From positions 62,001-126,000 of the forward strand of contig NZ_NOYI01000003.1 in NCBI RefSeq assembly GCF_002258785.1: DNA of 64,000 nucleotides, given 5' to 3'. Origin of the DNA: Rhodococcus sp. 06-235-1A. Lineage in GTDB: Bacteria > Actinomycetota > Actinomycetes > Mycobacteriales > Mycobacteriaceae. The translations under genes and the position numbers were made by a program. Positions 1 through 8,843 of the stretch are shown here, one piece after another; the first letter of the stretch is position 1, and each line of letters begins with the position of its first letter. The notes below the pieces were generated by a model. That model saw nothing but the letters and a program-made list of their open reading frames with translations, was not told where the DNA came from and did no database searches.

Positions 1-9
1 ATCTACTGA
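1..9 (+). CDS. possible last codons of an upstream gene (moeZ-like?)
   Basis: The first nine bases read Ile-Tyr-stop in frame 1. In mycobacteria the gene before the next one is moeB1/moeZ, which also ends in a tyrosine. That is a synteny guess only, since three codons cannot identify a gene. Confidence 0.2.
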   Translation: MY

Positions 10-60
10 GCCGGTGCGTGTGTGCGCGTCGTCCGCGGTGGCGGCTCGATCGGCGGTACC

Positions 61-924
61 GTGGCGTTCGTGAGCTCTGTCGAACCTCCTCAGCACGTGA
101 TCTCTACGTTCGGGCTGCGCGATGTCGAGCCGGCACCGCTCGGTGCGGATTGGGACGGCGGTTGGCGTCTGGGTGACGTGGTGCTGTCGCCGGTGGCAGA
201 TCATGCCCGCGCCGCCTGGTCGGCGAAGGTGCGTGAGACGTTGACGGTGGACGGTGTCCGTCTCGCTCGCCCGGTACGTTCCACCGACGGCCGGTACGTC
301 GTGTCGGGTTGGCGCGCAGACACGTTCGTCGCCGGTGAGCCCGAGCCCCGCCACGACGAGGTGATCTCGTTGTCGATGCGGTTGCATGCGGCGACGGCTC
401 AGCTCGAGCGACCTCGGTTTCTCGTTCAGCCTCCTGTGGCACCGTGGGCCGACGTGGACGTGTTCGTCGCGGCGGACAGAGCGGCGTGGGAAGCGGTCCC
501 GCTGCGATCGGCGCGCGGTGCAGGCGCACCAGAGCCCTCCTCCAGTGACGGCAAGAGCAGTCTCGAATTGGTCAAACAGCTTGCGACGCTTCGTAAACCC
601 GTCGAGTCACCGGATCAGCTGGTGCACGGGGATCTGTTCGGGACGGTGTTGTTCTCGGGCAGCGATGCGCCCGGCATCAGCGACATCACCCCGTACTGGC
701 GTCCTGCCCCGTGGGCCGCCGGGGTGGCAGTGGTGGACGCGCTGTCCTGGGGCGACGCCGACGACGGTCTGGTCGGACGCTGGGACGACCTACCGGAGTG
801 GCCGCAGATGTTGTTGCGCGCGTTGATGTTTCGACTCGCCGTGCATGCGCTTCATCCGAGGTCGACGTCCGAGGCCTTCCCCGGTCTGGCTCGAACCGCA
901 GACCTGGTGCGTCTCATTCTGTAG
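61..924 (+). CDS. TIGR02569-family kinase-like protein (Rv3205c homologue)
   Basis: I recognise this as the actinobacterial TIGR02569 family, distantly related to aminoglycoside phosphotransferases; the biochemical role is unknown. The region around residues 190-215 (LVHGDLFGTVLF, then SDITPYWRP) resembles the HGDxxxxN catalytic loop and the DxD metal loop of APH kinases, with the usual Asn not evident. The open frame begins at GTG 22, but similarity begins near the PPQHVISTFGL stretch, so GTG 61 (287 residues) or GTG 70 is more likely. Its 3' end overlaps the convergent GntR gene by 11 nt. Function is inferred only from fold. Confidence 0.75.
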   Translation: MAFVSSVEPPQHVISTFGLRDVEPAPLGADWDGGWRLGDVVLSPVADHARAAWSAKVRETLTVDGVRLARPVRSTDGRYVVSGWRADTFVAGEPEPRHDEVISLSMRLHAATAQLERPRFLVQPPVAPWADVDVFVAADRAAWEAVPLRSARGAGAPEPSSSDGKSSLELVKQLATLRKPVESPDQLVHGDLFGTVLFSGSDAPGISDITPYWRPAPWAAGVAVVDALSWGDADDGLVGRWDDLPEWPQMLLRALMFRLAVHALHPRSTSEAFPGLARTADLVRLIL

Positions 925-1696
925 ACAGCGCTGTGCGAGCTGTGGATTTCGCTGCGCGAGCTGGGAGCTCGGTAGCGCGAGCGAGTGGTTCGGACAGTTC
1001 GTGGAACAGTGATCGAGCTGCTTGCGACGCACGATCGGCGTCTCCGTCGATGACCGCGTGGACGAGTGCGGTGTGCTCGGCGACGTAGTCGTCGTCGTGT
1101 TCGACGGCATGGTGGCGCATGGCGTCGTGGATCACCGGCAGCAGTGAGTCGTAGAACTCCAGATAGATCGCGTTGTGGCTGGCTGCGACGATGGCGCGGT
1201 GCAGCCGTGCATCGATCAGGACGGCGTCCGCCAGTGGCGTCGCGTTCGACCACGCCACGTTGCGATCCTCCAGTGCGCTCAGCATGACGCGAACGTCGTC
1301 GTCGTTGCGTCGCTCGGCGGCCAGTGCAGCCGCCGTGACCTCGAGGGTTTCGCGTAGTTCGGTGACGTCGCGGTGTCGGGCGTCCGAGAAGTATTTGCCC
1401 AGGGTGCCGCCGAGGTCGGAGCAGGTCAGGACGAAGGTGCCCGAACCCTGTCTGCGTTCGACCATCCCGGCGTGCACGAGCGCCTGCACGGCTTCGCGAA
1501 CGGTGTTGCGCCCGGTGCCGGTCATCTCGCACAGTTCGGGCTCGGTGGGTATGCGGGCACCCACCGGCCATCGCTGCGACGTGATCTCGTCGCGCAGCTG
1601 AGCAGTGACCTGGGATATCAGGCTCGATCGCTGGACCTGCCGCACGTGGGCTCCTCGGACAATGGACGTTGCGCCGTCGATAGTACTGCTTTGCAC
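914..1696 (-). CDS. GntR-family (FadR/FCD) transcriptional regulator
   Basis: The N-terminal winged helix (about residues 22-90) shows the GntR pattern: IPTEPELCEMTGTGRNTVREA, then a wing with RRQGSGTFV. The all-helical C-terminal half has FCD-type features, including His-rich stretches (LHRAIVAASHN, MRHHAVEHDD) that bind a metal and ligand in this family. FCD regulators usually sense carboxylates and repress a neighbouring catabolic or transport gene. It is divergent from the MFS gene starting 31 bp away, which is the probable target. The frame opens at GTG 1696, but a start nearer RQVQRSSL (about 1645) would free the intergenic palindrome at 1699 from the start codon. Confidence 0.88.
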   Translation of the reverse strand: MQSSTIDGATSIVRGAHVRQVQRSSLISQVTAQLRDEITSQRWPVGARIPTEPELCEMTGTGRNTVREAVQALVHAGMVERRQGSGTFVLTCSDLGGTLGKYFSDARHRDVTELRETLEVTAAALAAERRNDDDVRVMLSALEDRNVAWSNATPLADAVLIDARLHRAIVAASHNAIYLEFYDSLLPVIHDAMRHHAVEHDDDYVAEHTALVHAVIDGDADRASQAARSLFHELSEPLARATELPARAAKSTARTALSTE

Positions 1697-1698
1697 CC

Positions 1699-1713
1699 GA
1701 TGATCCGGTCATC
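1699..1713. promoter_or_regulatory. candidate GntR operator
   Basis: An interrupted palindrome, GATGA-N5-TCATC, lies in the divergent gap between the GntR regulator and the MFS transporter. Its length and five-base arms suit a GntR-family dimer. Assignment to this regulator is by position only. Confidence 0.4.
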
Positions 1714-1726
1714 CTATGATTGCGCG

Positions 1727-2968
1727 GTGAGTGCGCCCACCGTTCCCGATGCCCGTCTCGTCGGCACTTCGCTCGTGCGCGGTCGAGTTCTCGTGTTCTC
1801 CGCGATCATTCTGTCCGCACTGACTCTGCGCGCTGCCGTGACCTCGATCAGCCCGCTGTTCGGCAGAATCGGCAGCGACCTCGAGTTCGGCACCACGGTA
1901 ATCGGCATCGTGGGCATGTTGCCTCCGGCGATGTTCGCAATATTCGGTTTGGCAACGCCGTTTCTCGCCAAGCGCACAGGGCTCGAGCGGGCCGCTCTGC
2001 TGGCCATGGCACTGACCACCATCGGTATGGCCACCCGCGCGTTCGCGCCGAACACCGCGTCGTTGTTGGCGCTGTCCGCGATCGCCCTCGCAGGCATGGG
2101 CATCGGCAATGTCGTCATCCCACCGCTGGTCAAACGATACTTCTCCGACCGACTCGCCGTGGTGAGCACCATCTACATCTGCGCCCTGCAGGTCAGCACC
2201 ATGGTGCCGCCCCTGCTGGCCGTCCCCGTCGCCGACGCTCACGGGTGGCGGCTGTCCATCGGAATCTGGGCCGTCGTCGGCCTGGCCGCAGCACTGCCGT
2301 GGCTCGGTGTCGTGGTGGCCCGGCGCGGCCACGACGAGAAGGACGTCTCGGGTGAGGCCGGATCGGACGCGGTGCACGTGGAGCCGAGCGGCCGAATTCA
2401 CCGGTCCTCGCTGGCGTGGGGGATGGTCATGATGTTCGCGATGACGTCCACCATTACCTATGCGATGCTGACGTGGCTGCCGACGCTGTTGATCGATGCG
2501 GGTATCGGCGAAGCCCTGGCGGGTGCCTCGGTGGCCGCTTTCGGGGCGATGGGATTGATCACTTCGCTGGCCGCGCCCACTCTCTGCGCGCGGGTGCGCA
2601 ACCCGTACGGCATCGTCGTGGTTGCAGCGGCGTGCTATCTCGGCGGCTTCGCGGGTCTGCACTGGTCGCCGACGGCCGGGACCGTGGCGTGGGTGTGTCT
2701 GGTGGGGCTCGGCACCATGACCTTCCCGATGTCGCTCACATTGATCAATCTCAGGACTCGTACTGCGGTGGGATCGTCTTCGCTGTCCGGCTTCACCCAG
2801 GGGCTGGGCTACGTGGTGTCCTCGACTGGCCCAATTCTGTTCGGGGTGCTGCACTCGGAGTCCGGCGGATGGGGACTGCCGCTGGTGCTGTTGACCGGAT
2901 GTGTGGCGGTGCTGCTGGTCGGAGGGTTCCTGTGCTGTCGTCCGAGGATGCTCGAAGACACCTGGTGA
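1727..2968 (+). CDS. MFS transporter, CynX/NimT-like
   Basis: This is a 413-residue inner-membrane protein with about twelve hydrophobic segments and MFS architecture, most like the CynX/NimT cyanate/nitroimidazole branch; the substrate is unknown. The open frame extends far upstream through the GntR gene, so I place the start at GTG 1727 (VSAPTVPDARL), just ahead of the first hydrophobic segment (VLVFSAIILSALTLRAAV). It is probably controlled by the divergent GntR regulator. A 141-bp gap separates it from narK, so it need not belong to the nitrite module. Confidence 0.85.
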   Translation: MSAPTVPDARLVGTSLVRGRVLVFSAIILSALTLRAAVTSISPLFGRIGSDLEFGTTVIGIVGMLPPAMFAIFGLATPFLAKRTGLERAALLAMALTTIGMATRAFAPNTASLLALSAIALAGMGIGNVVIPPLVKRYFSDRLAVVSTIYICALQVSTMVPPLLAVPVADAHGWRLSIGIWAVVGLAAALPWLGVVVARRGHDEKDVSGEAGSDAVHVEPSGRIHRSSLAWGMVMMFAMTSTITYAMLTWLPTLLIDAGIGEALAGASVAAFGAMGLITSLAAPTLCARVRNPYGIVVVAAACYLGGFAGLHWSPTAGTVAWVCLVGLGTMTFPMSLTLINLRTRTAVGSSSLSGFTQGLGYVVSSTGPILFGVLHSESGGWGLPLVLLTGCVAVLLVGGFLCCRPRMLEDTW

Positions 2969-3109
2969 CGCAGGACGACCGTCGACGCTTCATCTCACGT
3001 CGGTGCCCCCGATCGCGTGAGACCAAGTTAATGAGCGGGTCACCGCACGCAGCGCCGCGGCAACATGGCTTTCCTATGTTCGGTTCACACACCGATCAGG
3101 AGGCCACAC

Positions 3110-4591
3110 GTGACCAGCCTTTCTCGCAGCGCTTCGGCAGATGCCGGCTCAGCCACCACCGCGGCGGTTCCGCCCGGAACAGTTCCCGTGTCCGTGAACC
3201 ATCACATCGCGCACTGGAACTCCGAGGACGTCGAGGCATGGGAGGCCGGCGGTAAGCAGATCGCCAAGCGCAATCTCATCTGGTCGGTCATCGCCGAGCA
3301 CGTCGGGTTCTCGATCTGGTCGATCTGGTCGGTCATGGTGCTGTTCATGCCCTTGTCGGTCTACGGCATCGACGCGGCGGGCAAATTCTTCCTCGTGGCC
3401 GTCCCCACCCTCGTCGGTGCCATCCTGCGAATTCCGTACACCTTCGCCACGGCCAAGTTCGGTGGGCGAAACTGGACCATCTTCAGCGCACTGGTCCTGC
3501 TGATACCCACCGTGCTGACGATGTATTTCATGCTGAATCCGGCGTCGTACACCACGTACATCATCGTGGCGGCGTTCGCCGGCCTCGGCGGCGGTAACTT
3601 CGCATCCTCGATGACGAACATCAACGCGTTCTATCCCCAGCGCGAAAAGGGTTGGGCGCTGGGCCTGAACGCAGGCGGCGGCAACATCGGTGTCCCTGTC
3701 ATCCAACTCATCGGTTTGCTCGTCATCGCCACCATCGGCAATACCGCTCCCGAGATCGTCTGCGCCGTCTATCTCGTCTTCATCGCAGTGGCCGCCGTGG
3801 GTGCCGCACTGTACATGGACAACCTCGACAACCAGAAGACCAACGGCCGCTCCATGATCGACGTGCTGAAATTCTCCGATGCGTGGTGGATCGCCTTCCT
3901 CTACATCGGCACCTTCGGCTCGTTCATCGGCTTCAGTTTCGCGTTCGGCCAGGTGTTGCAGATCAACTTCCTCGCCGGCCTCACCGACGGGGCCCCCGCA
4001 ACCCCCGCGCTTCAGGCGCAGGCGTCGCTGCAGGCTGCTCAGATCGCCTTCCTCGGTCCATTGCTCGGATCGCTGTCGCGACCGTTCGGCGGCAAGCTCG
4101 CCGACAAGATCGGCGGCGGCAAGATCACCCTGTACACGTTCGTGGCCATGACCTTCTCCACCGGAATCCTGGTCGCCGCCAGTACCTGGGACGACTCGAC
4201 TCCCGGGGCGGCCAGCGGCACGGTGATGGTGCTCTTCGTCATCGGATTCATCGCGCTCTTCCTGCTCTCGGGTCTCGGAAACGGATCGGTCTACAAGATG
4301 ATCCCCGCGATCTTCGCCGCGAAATCGGTTCAGCTCCAAGGCATGACGGTCGACGAGCAGCAGCACTGGTCGCGCAAGATGTCCGGTGCCCTCATCGGTA
4401 TCGCAGGTGCGATCGGCGCACTCGGCGGCGTGGGAATCAACTTGGTTCTGCGGGCGTCGTACTCGGGCACCGCGAAGTCCGCCACCACGGCGTTCTGGGT
4501 GTTCCTCGCCTTCTACATCGTGTGCGCCATCGTCACGTGGGCGATCTACCTGCGTAGGACGAACTCCACCGACGCCCCGGTCACCGTCTGA
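3110..4591 (+). CDS. narK: nitrate/nitrite transporter NarK
   Basis: This MFS protein moves nitrate in and/or nitrite out across the cytoplasmic membrane. It carries a nitrate-signature region, AGLGGGNFASSMTNINAFYP, and a second glycine-rich helix near LSGLGNGSVYKMIP. The start is GTG 3110: a perfect AGGAGG lies at 3098-3103 with 6-nt spacing, whereas the longer frame from 3065 has no such site. The product is 493 residues with a hydrophilic N-terminal tail of about 50 residues before the first helix. It heads the nitrite module, 61 bp before nirB. The direction of transport cannot be told from sequence. Confidence 0.92.
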   Translation: MTSLSRSASADAGSATTAAVPPGTVPVSVNHHIAHWNSEDVEAWEAGGKQIAKRNLIWSVIAEHVGFSIWSIWSVMVLFMPLSVYGIDAAGKFFLVAVPTLVGAILRIPYTFATAKFGGRNWTIFSALVLLIPTVLTMYFMLNPASYTTYIIVAAFAGLGGGNFASSMTNINAFYPQREKGWALGLNAGGGNIGVPVIQLIGLLVIATIGNTAPEIVCAVYLVFIAVAAVGAALYMDNLDNQKTNGRSMIDVLKFSDAWWIAFLYIGTFGSFIGFSFAFGQVLQINFLAGLTDGAPATPALQAQASLQAAQIAFLGPLLGSLSRPFGGKLADKIGGGKITLYTFVAMTFSTGILVAASTWDDSTPGAASGTVMVLFVIGFIALFLLSGLGNGSVYKMIPAIFAAKSVQLQGMTVDEQQHWSRKMSGALIGIAGAIGALGGVGINLVLRASYSGTAKSATTAFWVFLAFYIVCAIVTWAIYLRRTNSTDAPVTV

Positions 4592-4652
4592 GGGTTCGGC
4601 ACAGGCAAGGACGAGACACAGTGCACGGCAACGCAGATCGGAAGGACCCGCA

Positions 4653-7148
4653 GTGAAGAACGCGGTAGTGATAGGTCACGGAATGGTCGGACACCGGTTC
4701 GTCGAAGCGTTGCGTGCGCGCGACGAAGCGGCCGAGTGGAAAGTCACGGTTCTCTGCGAGGAGGCCCTGCCTGCGTACGACAGGGTGGGACTGTCGTCCT
4801 ACGTCGGTGCCTGGGACCACAAGGAACTGGCGCTGGCGGGCAACGACTATCCCGGTGACGCGCTCGTCGAGATGCGCACCGGAGTGCGGGCCGATCGAAT
4901 CGATCGTGACCACCGCGCCGTCGTCACCTCCGCGGGCGACTCCGTCGAGTACGACGCGCTCGTGCTCGCCACCGGTTCCTATCCGTTCGTGCCGCCGATC
5001 CCCGGGCACGACCTGCCTGCCTGCTTCGTCTACCGCACCCTCGACGACCTGGACAAGATCCGTGCTCGCGCCGACGCCGCGGGACCGGGAGCCGTGGGTG
5101 TGGTGGTCGGCGGCGGCCTCCTCGGTCTCGAAGCCGCGAATGCACTGAAGAAGATGGGCATGACCCCGCACGTCATAGAGTTCGCTCCGCGATTGATGCC
5201 GTTGCAGGTGGACGAGGGCGGAGGCGCGCTGTTGGCTCGCCTCGTCACCGAACTCGGGTTGAACGTCCATGTGGGAGTGGGCACGTCGTCGATCTCCGAG
5301 AACGACAGCGCGGGTCTGACGGTCGAACTGAGCGACGGCGCCGCCATCGACGCAGCTCTGCTGGTGTTCTCCGCCGGTGTACGACCCCAGGATCGGCTGG
5401 CCCGCGAGAGCGGCCTCGAGGTCGGCGAACGCGGCGGCGTCATGGTCGACATCGGCTGCAGCACCTCCGACCCTGCCGTCTACGCCATCGGTGAATGTGC
5501 CGCAGTGGAGGGCCGATGCTACGGCCTGGTCGCCCCCGGATATTCGACGGCCGAGGTCGTGGCCGACCGATTGCTCGGCGGCGCAGCGCAATTCCCGGGT
5601 GCCGACATGTCCACGAAACTCAAGCTCATGGGCGTCGACGTCGCGAGTTTCGGCGACGCGATGGCGGCCACACCGGGCGCACTCGAGGTGGTGTTCAGTG
5701 ATGCCCCCAAGGGCACCTACGCCAAGCTCGTCGTGACCGACGACGCCAAGACCCTCCTCGGCGGCATCCTGGTCGGCGACGCCTCCGCGTATTCTCTGCT
5801 CCGGCCACTGGTCGGCCGCGAGTTGCCCGGCGATCCGGGTGCCCTGATCTCACCGGCGGCCGAACAGGTCGGCATCGGTTCGCTTCCCGACGACGCCGAG
5901 ATCTGCTCGTGCAACGGCGTGAGCAAGGGAGCCATCTGCTCGGCGATCGCCGACGGGGCCTGCGATCTGGCGTCGGTGAAGAGCTGCACCACCGCGGGCA
6001 CCACCTGTGGAGGATGTCTGCCATCGATCAAGTCGCTGCTGTCCGCGTCCGGGGTGGTGCTCTCGAAGTCGTTGTGCGAGCACTTCTCCCAGTCCAGGGC
6101 CGAGCTGTACGAGATCGTTCGGGCCACGAACACACGTACCTTCTCGTCGCTGATCGCCAAGTACGGCACGGGAACCGGGTGCGACATCTGCAAGCCCGTC
6201 GTGGCGTCGATCCTGGCGTCGACCTCCTCCGATCACATCCTCGACGGCGAGCAGGCGTCGCTGCAGGACACCAACGACCACTTCCTGGCGAACATCCAGA
6301 AGAACGGCACGTACTCGGTGGTGCCGCGGATGCCGGGCGGCGAGTGCACCCCCGAGCAGCTCATCGTCATCGGTGAGGTGGCCCGCGACTTCGGGCTGTA
6401 CACCAAGGTCACCGGCGGGCAGCGGATCGACATGTTCGGGGCCCGCGTGGAACAGCTACCGGCGATCTGGAAGCGTCTGGTCGACGCAGGCATGGAATCG
6501 GGTCAGGCGTACGGGAAGTCGCTGCGAACGGTCAAGAGCTGCGTCGGCTCCAGCTGGTGCCGTTACGGTGTTCAGGATTCGGTGGGAATGGCCGTCGATC
6601 TCGAGAACCGCTACCGAGGTCTGCGGTCGCCGCACAAGATCAAGTTCGGCGTCTCGGGCTGCGCGCGCGAATGCGCCGAAGCCCGGGGCAAGGACGTCGG
6701 GATCATCGCGACCGAGGGAGGGTGGAACCTCTACGTGGGTGGTAACGGTGGCCAGTCGCCCAAGCATGCGCAGTTGCTCGCCTCGAACCTCGACGATGCC
6801 ACCCTGGTCAGCTACATCGACCGCTATCTCATGTTCTATGTGCGTACAGCAGATCGGTTGCAGCGCACAGCGCCGTGGCTCGAATCGCTCGACGGAGGAC
6901 TCGACCACCTCAAAGCCGTCGTGTGCGACGACAGCCTCGGCATCGGTGCGGAACTCGAGGAAGACATGGCGCGTCACGTCGCCGGCTACAAGGACGAGTG
7001 GGCCGGTGTGCTCGAGGACGACGAGAAGCTCGGTCGTTTCGTGTCGTTCGTCAACGCTCCGAGCGAGGCCGACCCCACCATCGCCTTCGACGATTCCGGG
7101 GCTCGCAAGATTCCCGTGTTGATGGGAATGCCGCGTATCGGTGCTTGA
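4653..7148 (+). CDS. nirB: assimilatory nitrite reductase [NAD(P)H], large subunit NirB
   Basis: NirB reduces nitrite to ammonium in the cytoplasm using NAD(P)H, FAD, Fe-S clusters and siroheme. Domains in order are an FAD-binding site (VIGHGMVGHRF, residues 5-15), an NAD-binding site (GVVVGGGLLGLEAANAL, about 150), a BFD-type [2Fe-2S] region starting at CSCNG (418), and the sulfite/nitrite reductase core. The siroheme/[4Fe-4S] cysteines are CVGSSWC (630, 636) and CAREC (670, 674). At 831 residues it has normal length. The start is GTG 4653, after GAAGGA, because the frame extends into narK. A CbiX-type chelatase for siroheme lies downstream. Confidence 0.95.
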   Translation: MKNAVVIGHGMVGHRFVEALRARDEAAEWKVTVLCEEALPAYDRVGLSSYVGAWDHKELALAGNDYPGDALVEMRTGVRADRIDRDHRAVVTSAGDSVEYDALVLATGSYPFVPPIPGHDLPACFVYRTLDDLDKIRARADAAGPGAVGVVVGGGLLGLEAANALKKMGMTPHVIEFAPRLMPLQVDEGGGALLARLVTELGLNVHVGVGTSSISENDSAGLTVELSDGAAIDAALLVFSAGVRPQDRLARESGLEVGERGGVMVDIGCSTSDPAVYAIGECAAVEGRCYGLVAPGYSTAEVVADRLLGGAAQFPGADMSTKLKLMGVDVASFGDAMAATPGALEVVFSDAPKGTYAKLVVTDDAKTLLGGILVGDASAYSLLRPLVGRELPGDPGALISPAAEQVGIGSLPDDAEICSCNGVSKGAICSAIADGACDLASVKSCTTAGTTCGGCLPSIKSLLSASGVVLSKSLCEHFSQSRAELYEIVRATNTRTFSSLIAKYGTGTGCDICKPVVASILASTSSDHILDGEQASLQDTNDHFLANIQKNGTYSVVPRMPGGECTPEQLIVIGEVARDFGLYTKVTGGQRIDMFGARVEQLPAIWKRLVDAGMESGQAYGKSLRTVKSCVGSSWCRYGVQDSVGMAVDLENRYRGLRSPHKIKFGVSGCARECAEARGKDVGIIATEGGWNLYVGGNGGQSPKHAQLLASNLDDATLVSYIDRYLMFYVRTADRLQRTAPWLESLDGGLDHLKAVVCDDSLGIGAELEEDMARHVAGYKDEWAGVLEDDEKLGRFVSFVNAPSEADPTIAFDDSGARKIPVLMGMPRIGA

Positions 7149-7182
7149 CGTGCTCCTGACAACCGGCAGGTCACAAAACTGA

Positions 7183-7194
7183 GTGCATGTGCAC
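7183..7194. promoter_or_regulatory. small inverted repeat between nirB and nirD
   Basis: GTGCA-TG-TGCAC is a perfect short inverted repeat in the 115-bp gap between nirB and nirD, a gap unusually long for genes that make one enzyme. It could be an operator or a small RNA stem. No regulator can be named. Confidence 0.25.
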
Positions 7195-7263
7195 AGGTGG
7201 GTAATCGCCGCTTAACGGCCCAGAAACACGAGCAGCGTCAAATAGCTGACCAGGAGGTACGCC

Positions 7264-7641
7264 ATGACTGTCATCGATTCCCTTACTTCGGTACCGAACG
7301 ATCTTTCGCGAGAGTGGACCCCGGCCTGCACACTCGACACCCTGATTCCAGGACGAGGAGTAGCGGTGCTTCTGCGCGGCGGAACTCAGGTGGCGTTGTT
7401 CCTGCTCGACGACGGTCGGCTGTTCGCTGTGGGCAACATCGATCCGTTCGGACGCGCAGCCGTGATGTCTCGGGGACTGGTGGGAGACAGAGGTGGCGAA
7501 CCGACCGTCGCTTCGCCGTTGCTCAAGCAGGTTTTCTCTCTGGTCGACGGGCGCTGCCTGGACGACCAGGAGATCGGTCTCGGATCTTTCGAGGTCTCCT
7601 GTGTCGAGGGCGTCGTGCTCGTCCGTGGCGGTTCTACGTGA
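7264..7641 (+). CDS. nirD: nitrite reductase small subunit NirD
   Basis: This 125-residue protein has the Rieske-like fold of the NirD family (DGRLFAVGNIDPFG, then a C-terminal FEVSCVEGVVLVRGG strand pair). It lacks the CxH/CxxH ligands of true Rieske proteins, as expected for NirD, which supports NirB without carrying a cluster. ATG 7264 follows an AGGAGG at close to ideal spacing. The stop codon overlaps the next start (GTGA). Confidence 0.92.
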   Translation: MTVIDSLTSVPNDLSREWTPACTLDTLIPGRGVAVLLRGGTQVALFLLDDGRLFAVGNIDPFGRAAVMSRGLVGDRGGEPTVASPLLKQVFSLVDGRCLDDQEIGLGSFEVSCVEGVVLVRGGST

Positions 7642-8843
7642 GTGAAATCGCCGGGGCGGGAACGCCTCTGGCCGGCTTCACCGTCGGGATCACGGCGTCG
7701 CGTCGAGCCGAGGAGTTCGCGACTCTGCTCGAGCGGCGAGGAGCAACCGTGATGCATGCCCCCGCGATCCGCATCATTCCGCTTGCCGACGACGCAGAGT
7801 TGGAGCGCGTCACCTCGGCGATCATCGCGCATCCGCCCGAAATCACCGTTGCCACAACCGGAATCGGTTTCCGCGGCTGGATCGAGGCAGCGGACGGGTG
7901 GGGGCAGGCAGAAGAACTCGGCCGGGCCCTCGGTGCGTCTCGGCTGCTGGCCCGCGGACCCAAGGCCAAGGGGGCCATCCGCGCAGCGGATCTCCGTGAG
8001 GAGTGGTCGCCCGCCTCCGAATCCTCCGCGGAGGTACTCGAACACCTACTCGCCGAAGGAGTCGAGGGCAAGCGCATCGCCGTGCAACTGCACGGTGCGA
8101 CCACCGAATGGGAGCCGGTCCCGGACTTCTGCGAGGTGTTGCGCTGCGCCGGAGCCGAGGTGGTCCCGGTGCCGGTGTACCGCTGGACCGCCCCCGACGA
8201 CCAGAGTCCGATGGACCGCATGATCGAAGCCGTCGTCGTCGGTGATCTCGACGCACTCAGCTTCACCTCCGCCCCGGCGGTGGCGTCGATGCTGATGCGC
8301 GCCGATGAGAACGGCGTTCTCGAACCGTTGTTGCAGTCGATGCGCTCGCGGGTACTGCCGGTGTGCGTCGGGCCGGTCACGGCCGCGCCACTCGAACAGC
8401 TGAACGTGGCCACCACGCAGCCCGTGCGGGCGCGTCTCGGCGCTCTGGCGCGGCACATTGCGGAGGAATTGCCGAGACGAACCGGCCGGCTGCATGCGGG
8501 CGGACACGTGGTCAGTGTGCGCGGTAAGTGTGTGGTGGTCGACGGCGAGGTGAAACCGGTGTCTCCGGCCGGCATGGCGTTGATGAAGACACTGGCCCGC
8601 AATCCCGGTCGCGTCGTCTCCCGCGAGGACCTGCTGGCGTCGTTGCCAGGAGGCGGAGGCGACACTCATGCCGTGGAAACCGCGATGACCAGACTCCGGT
8701 CGTCGCTGGGCGCTCCGAAGGCAATCCAGACCGTGGTCAAGCGCGGCTACCGCATCGCACTCGATCACATCGAGACCGAATCGGACTGCGATTCCGAGGA
8801 AGCGGCTGCTCGAGTGGCCGTCGTCGAAGGGGGAAAGTACTGA
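7638..8843 (+). CDS. uroporphyrinogen-III synthase-like protein fused to a winged-helix DNA-binding domain
   Basis: Residues 1-260 match the HemD fold (LAGFTVGITASRRAEEF near the N-terminus, SFTSAPAVASMLMRA near 215). Residues about 290-385 form an OmpR/PhoB-type winged helix (LMKTLARNPGRVVSREDLL, then AVETAMTRLRSSLG and VVKRGYRI). M. tuberculosis Rv0260c has the same layout. It may make uroporphyrinogen III for siroheme, regulate the module, or do both. GTG 7638 overlaps the nirD stop, so the two are translationally coupled; the longer open frame upstream is a shadow of nirD. The product is 401 residues. Confidence 0.88.
   Translation: MSEIAGAGTPLAGFTVGITASRRAEEFATLLERRGATVMHAPAIRIIPLADDAELERVTSAIIAHPPEITVATTGIGFRGWIEAADGWGQAEELGRALGASRLLARGPKAKGAIRAADLREEWSPASESSAEVLEHLLAEGVEGKRIAVQLHGATTEWEPVPDFCEVLRCAGAEVVPVPVYRWTAPDDQSPMDRMIEAVVVGDLDALSFTSAPAVASMLMRADENGVLEPLLQSMRSRVLPVCVGPVTAAPLEQLNVATTQPVRARLGALARHIAEELPRRTGRLHAGGHVVSVRGKCVVVDGEVKPVSPAGMALMKTLARNPGRVVSREDLLASLPGGGGDTHAVETAMTRLRSSLGAPKAIQTVVKRGYRIALDHIETESDCDSEEAAARVAVVEGGKY

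Noticed and set aside
1709..2854. 381-residue open frame on the minus strand opposite the MFS gene
   Set aside because: It is His/Arg/Gln-rich low-complexity sequence typical of the antisense of a GC-rich membrane-protein gene, with no ribosome site or family resemblance.
3020..3045. Possible GlnR box ahead of narK
   Set aside because: The half-sites (GTGAC and TTAAC on the minus strand) have the wrong spacing for the AC-n9-AC motif, so I would not call it without a matrix search.
3149..4366. 405-residue minus-strand frame opposite narK
   Set aside because: Highly charged, with no hydrophobic core and no motif; it mirrors the third-position GC bias of narK.
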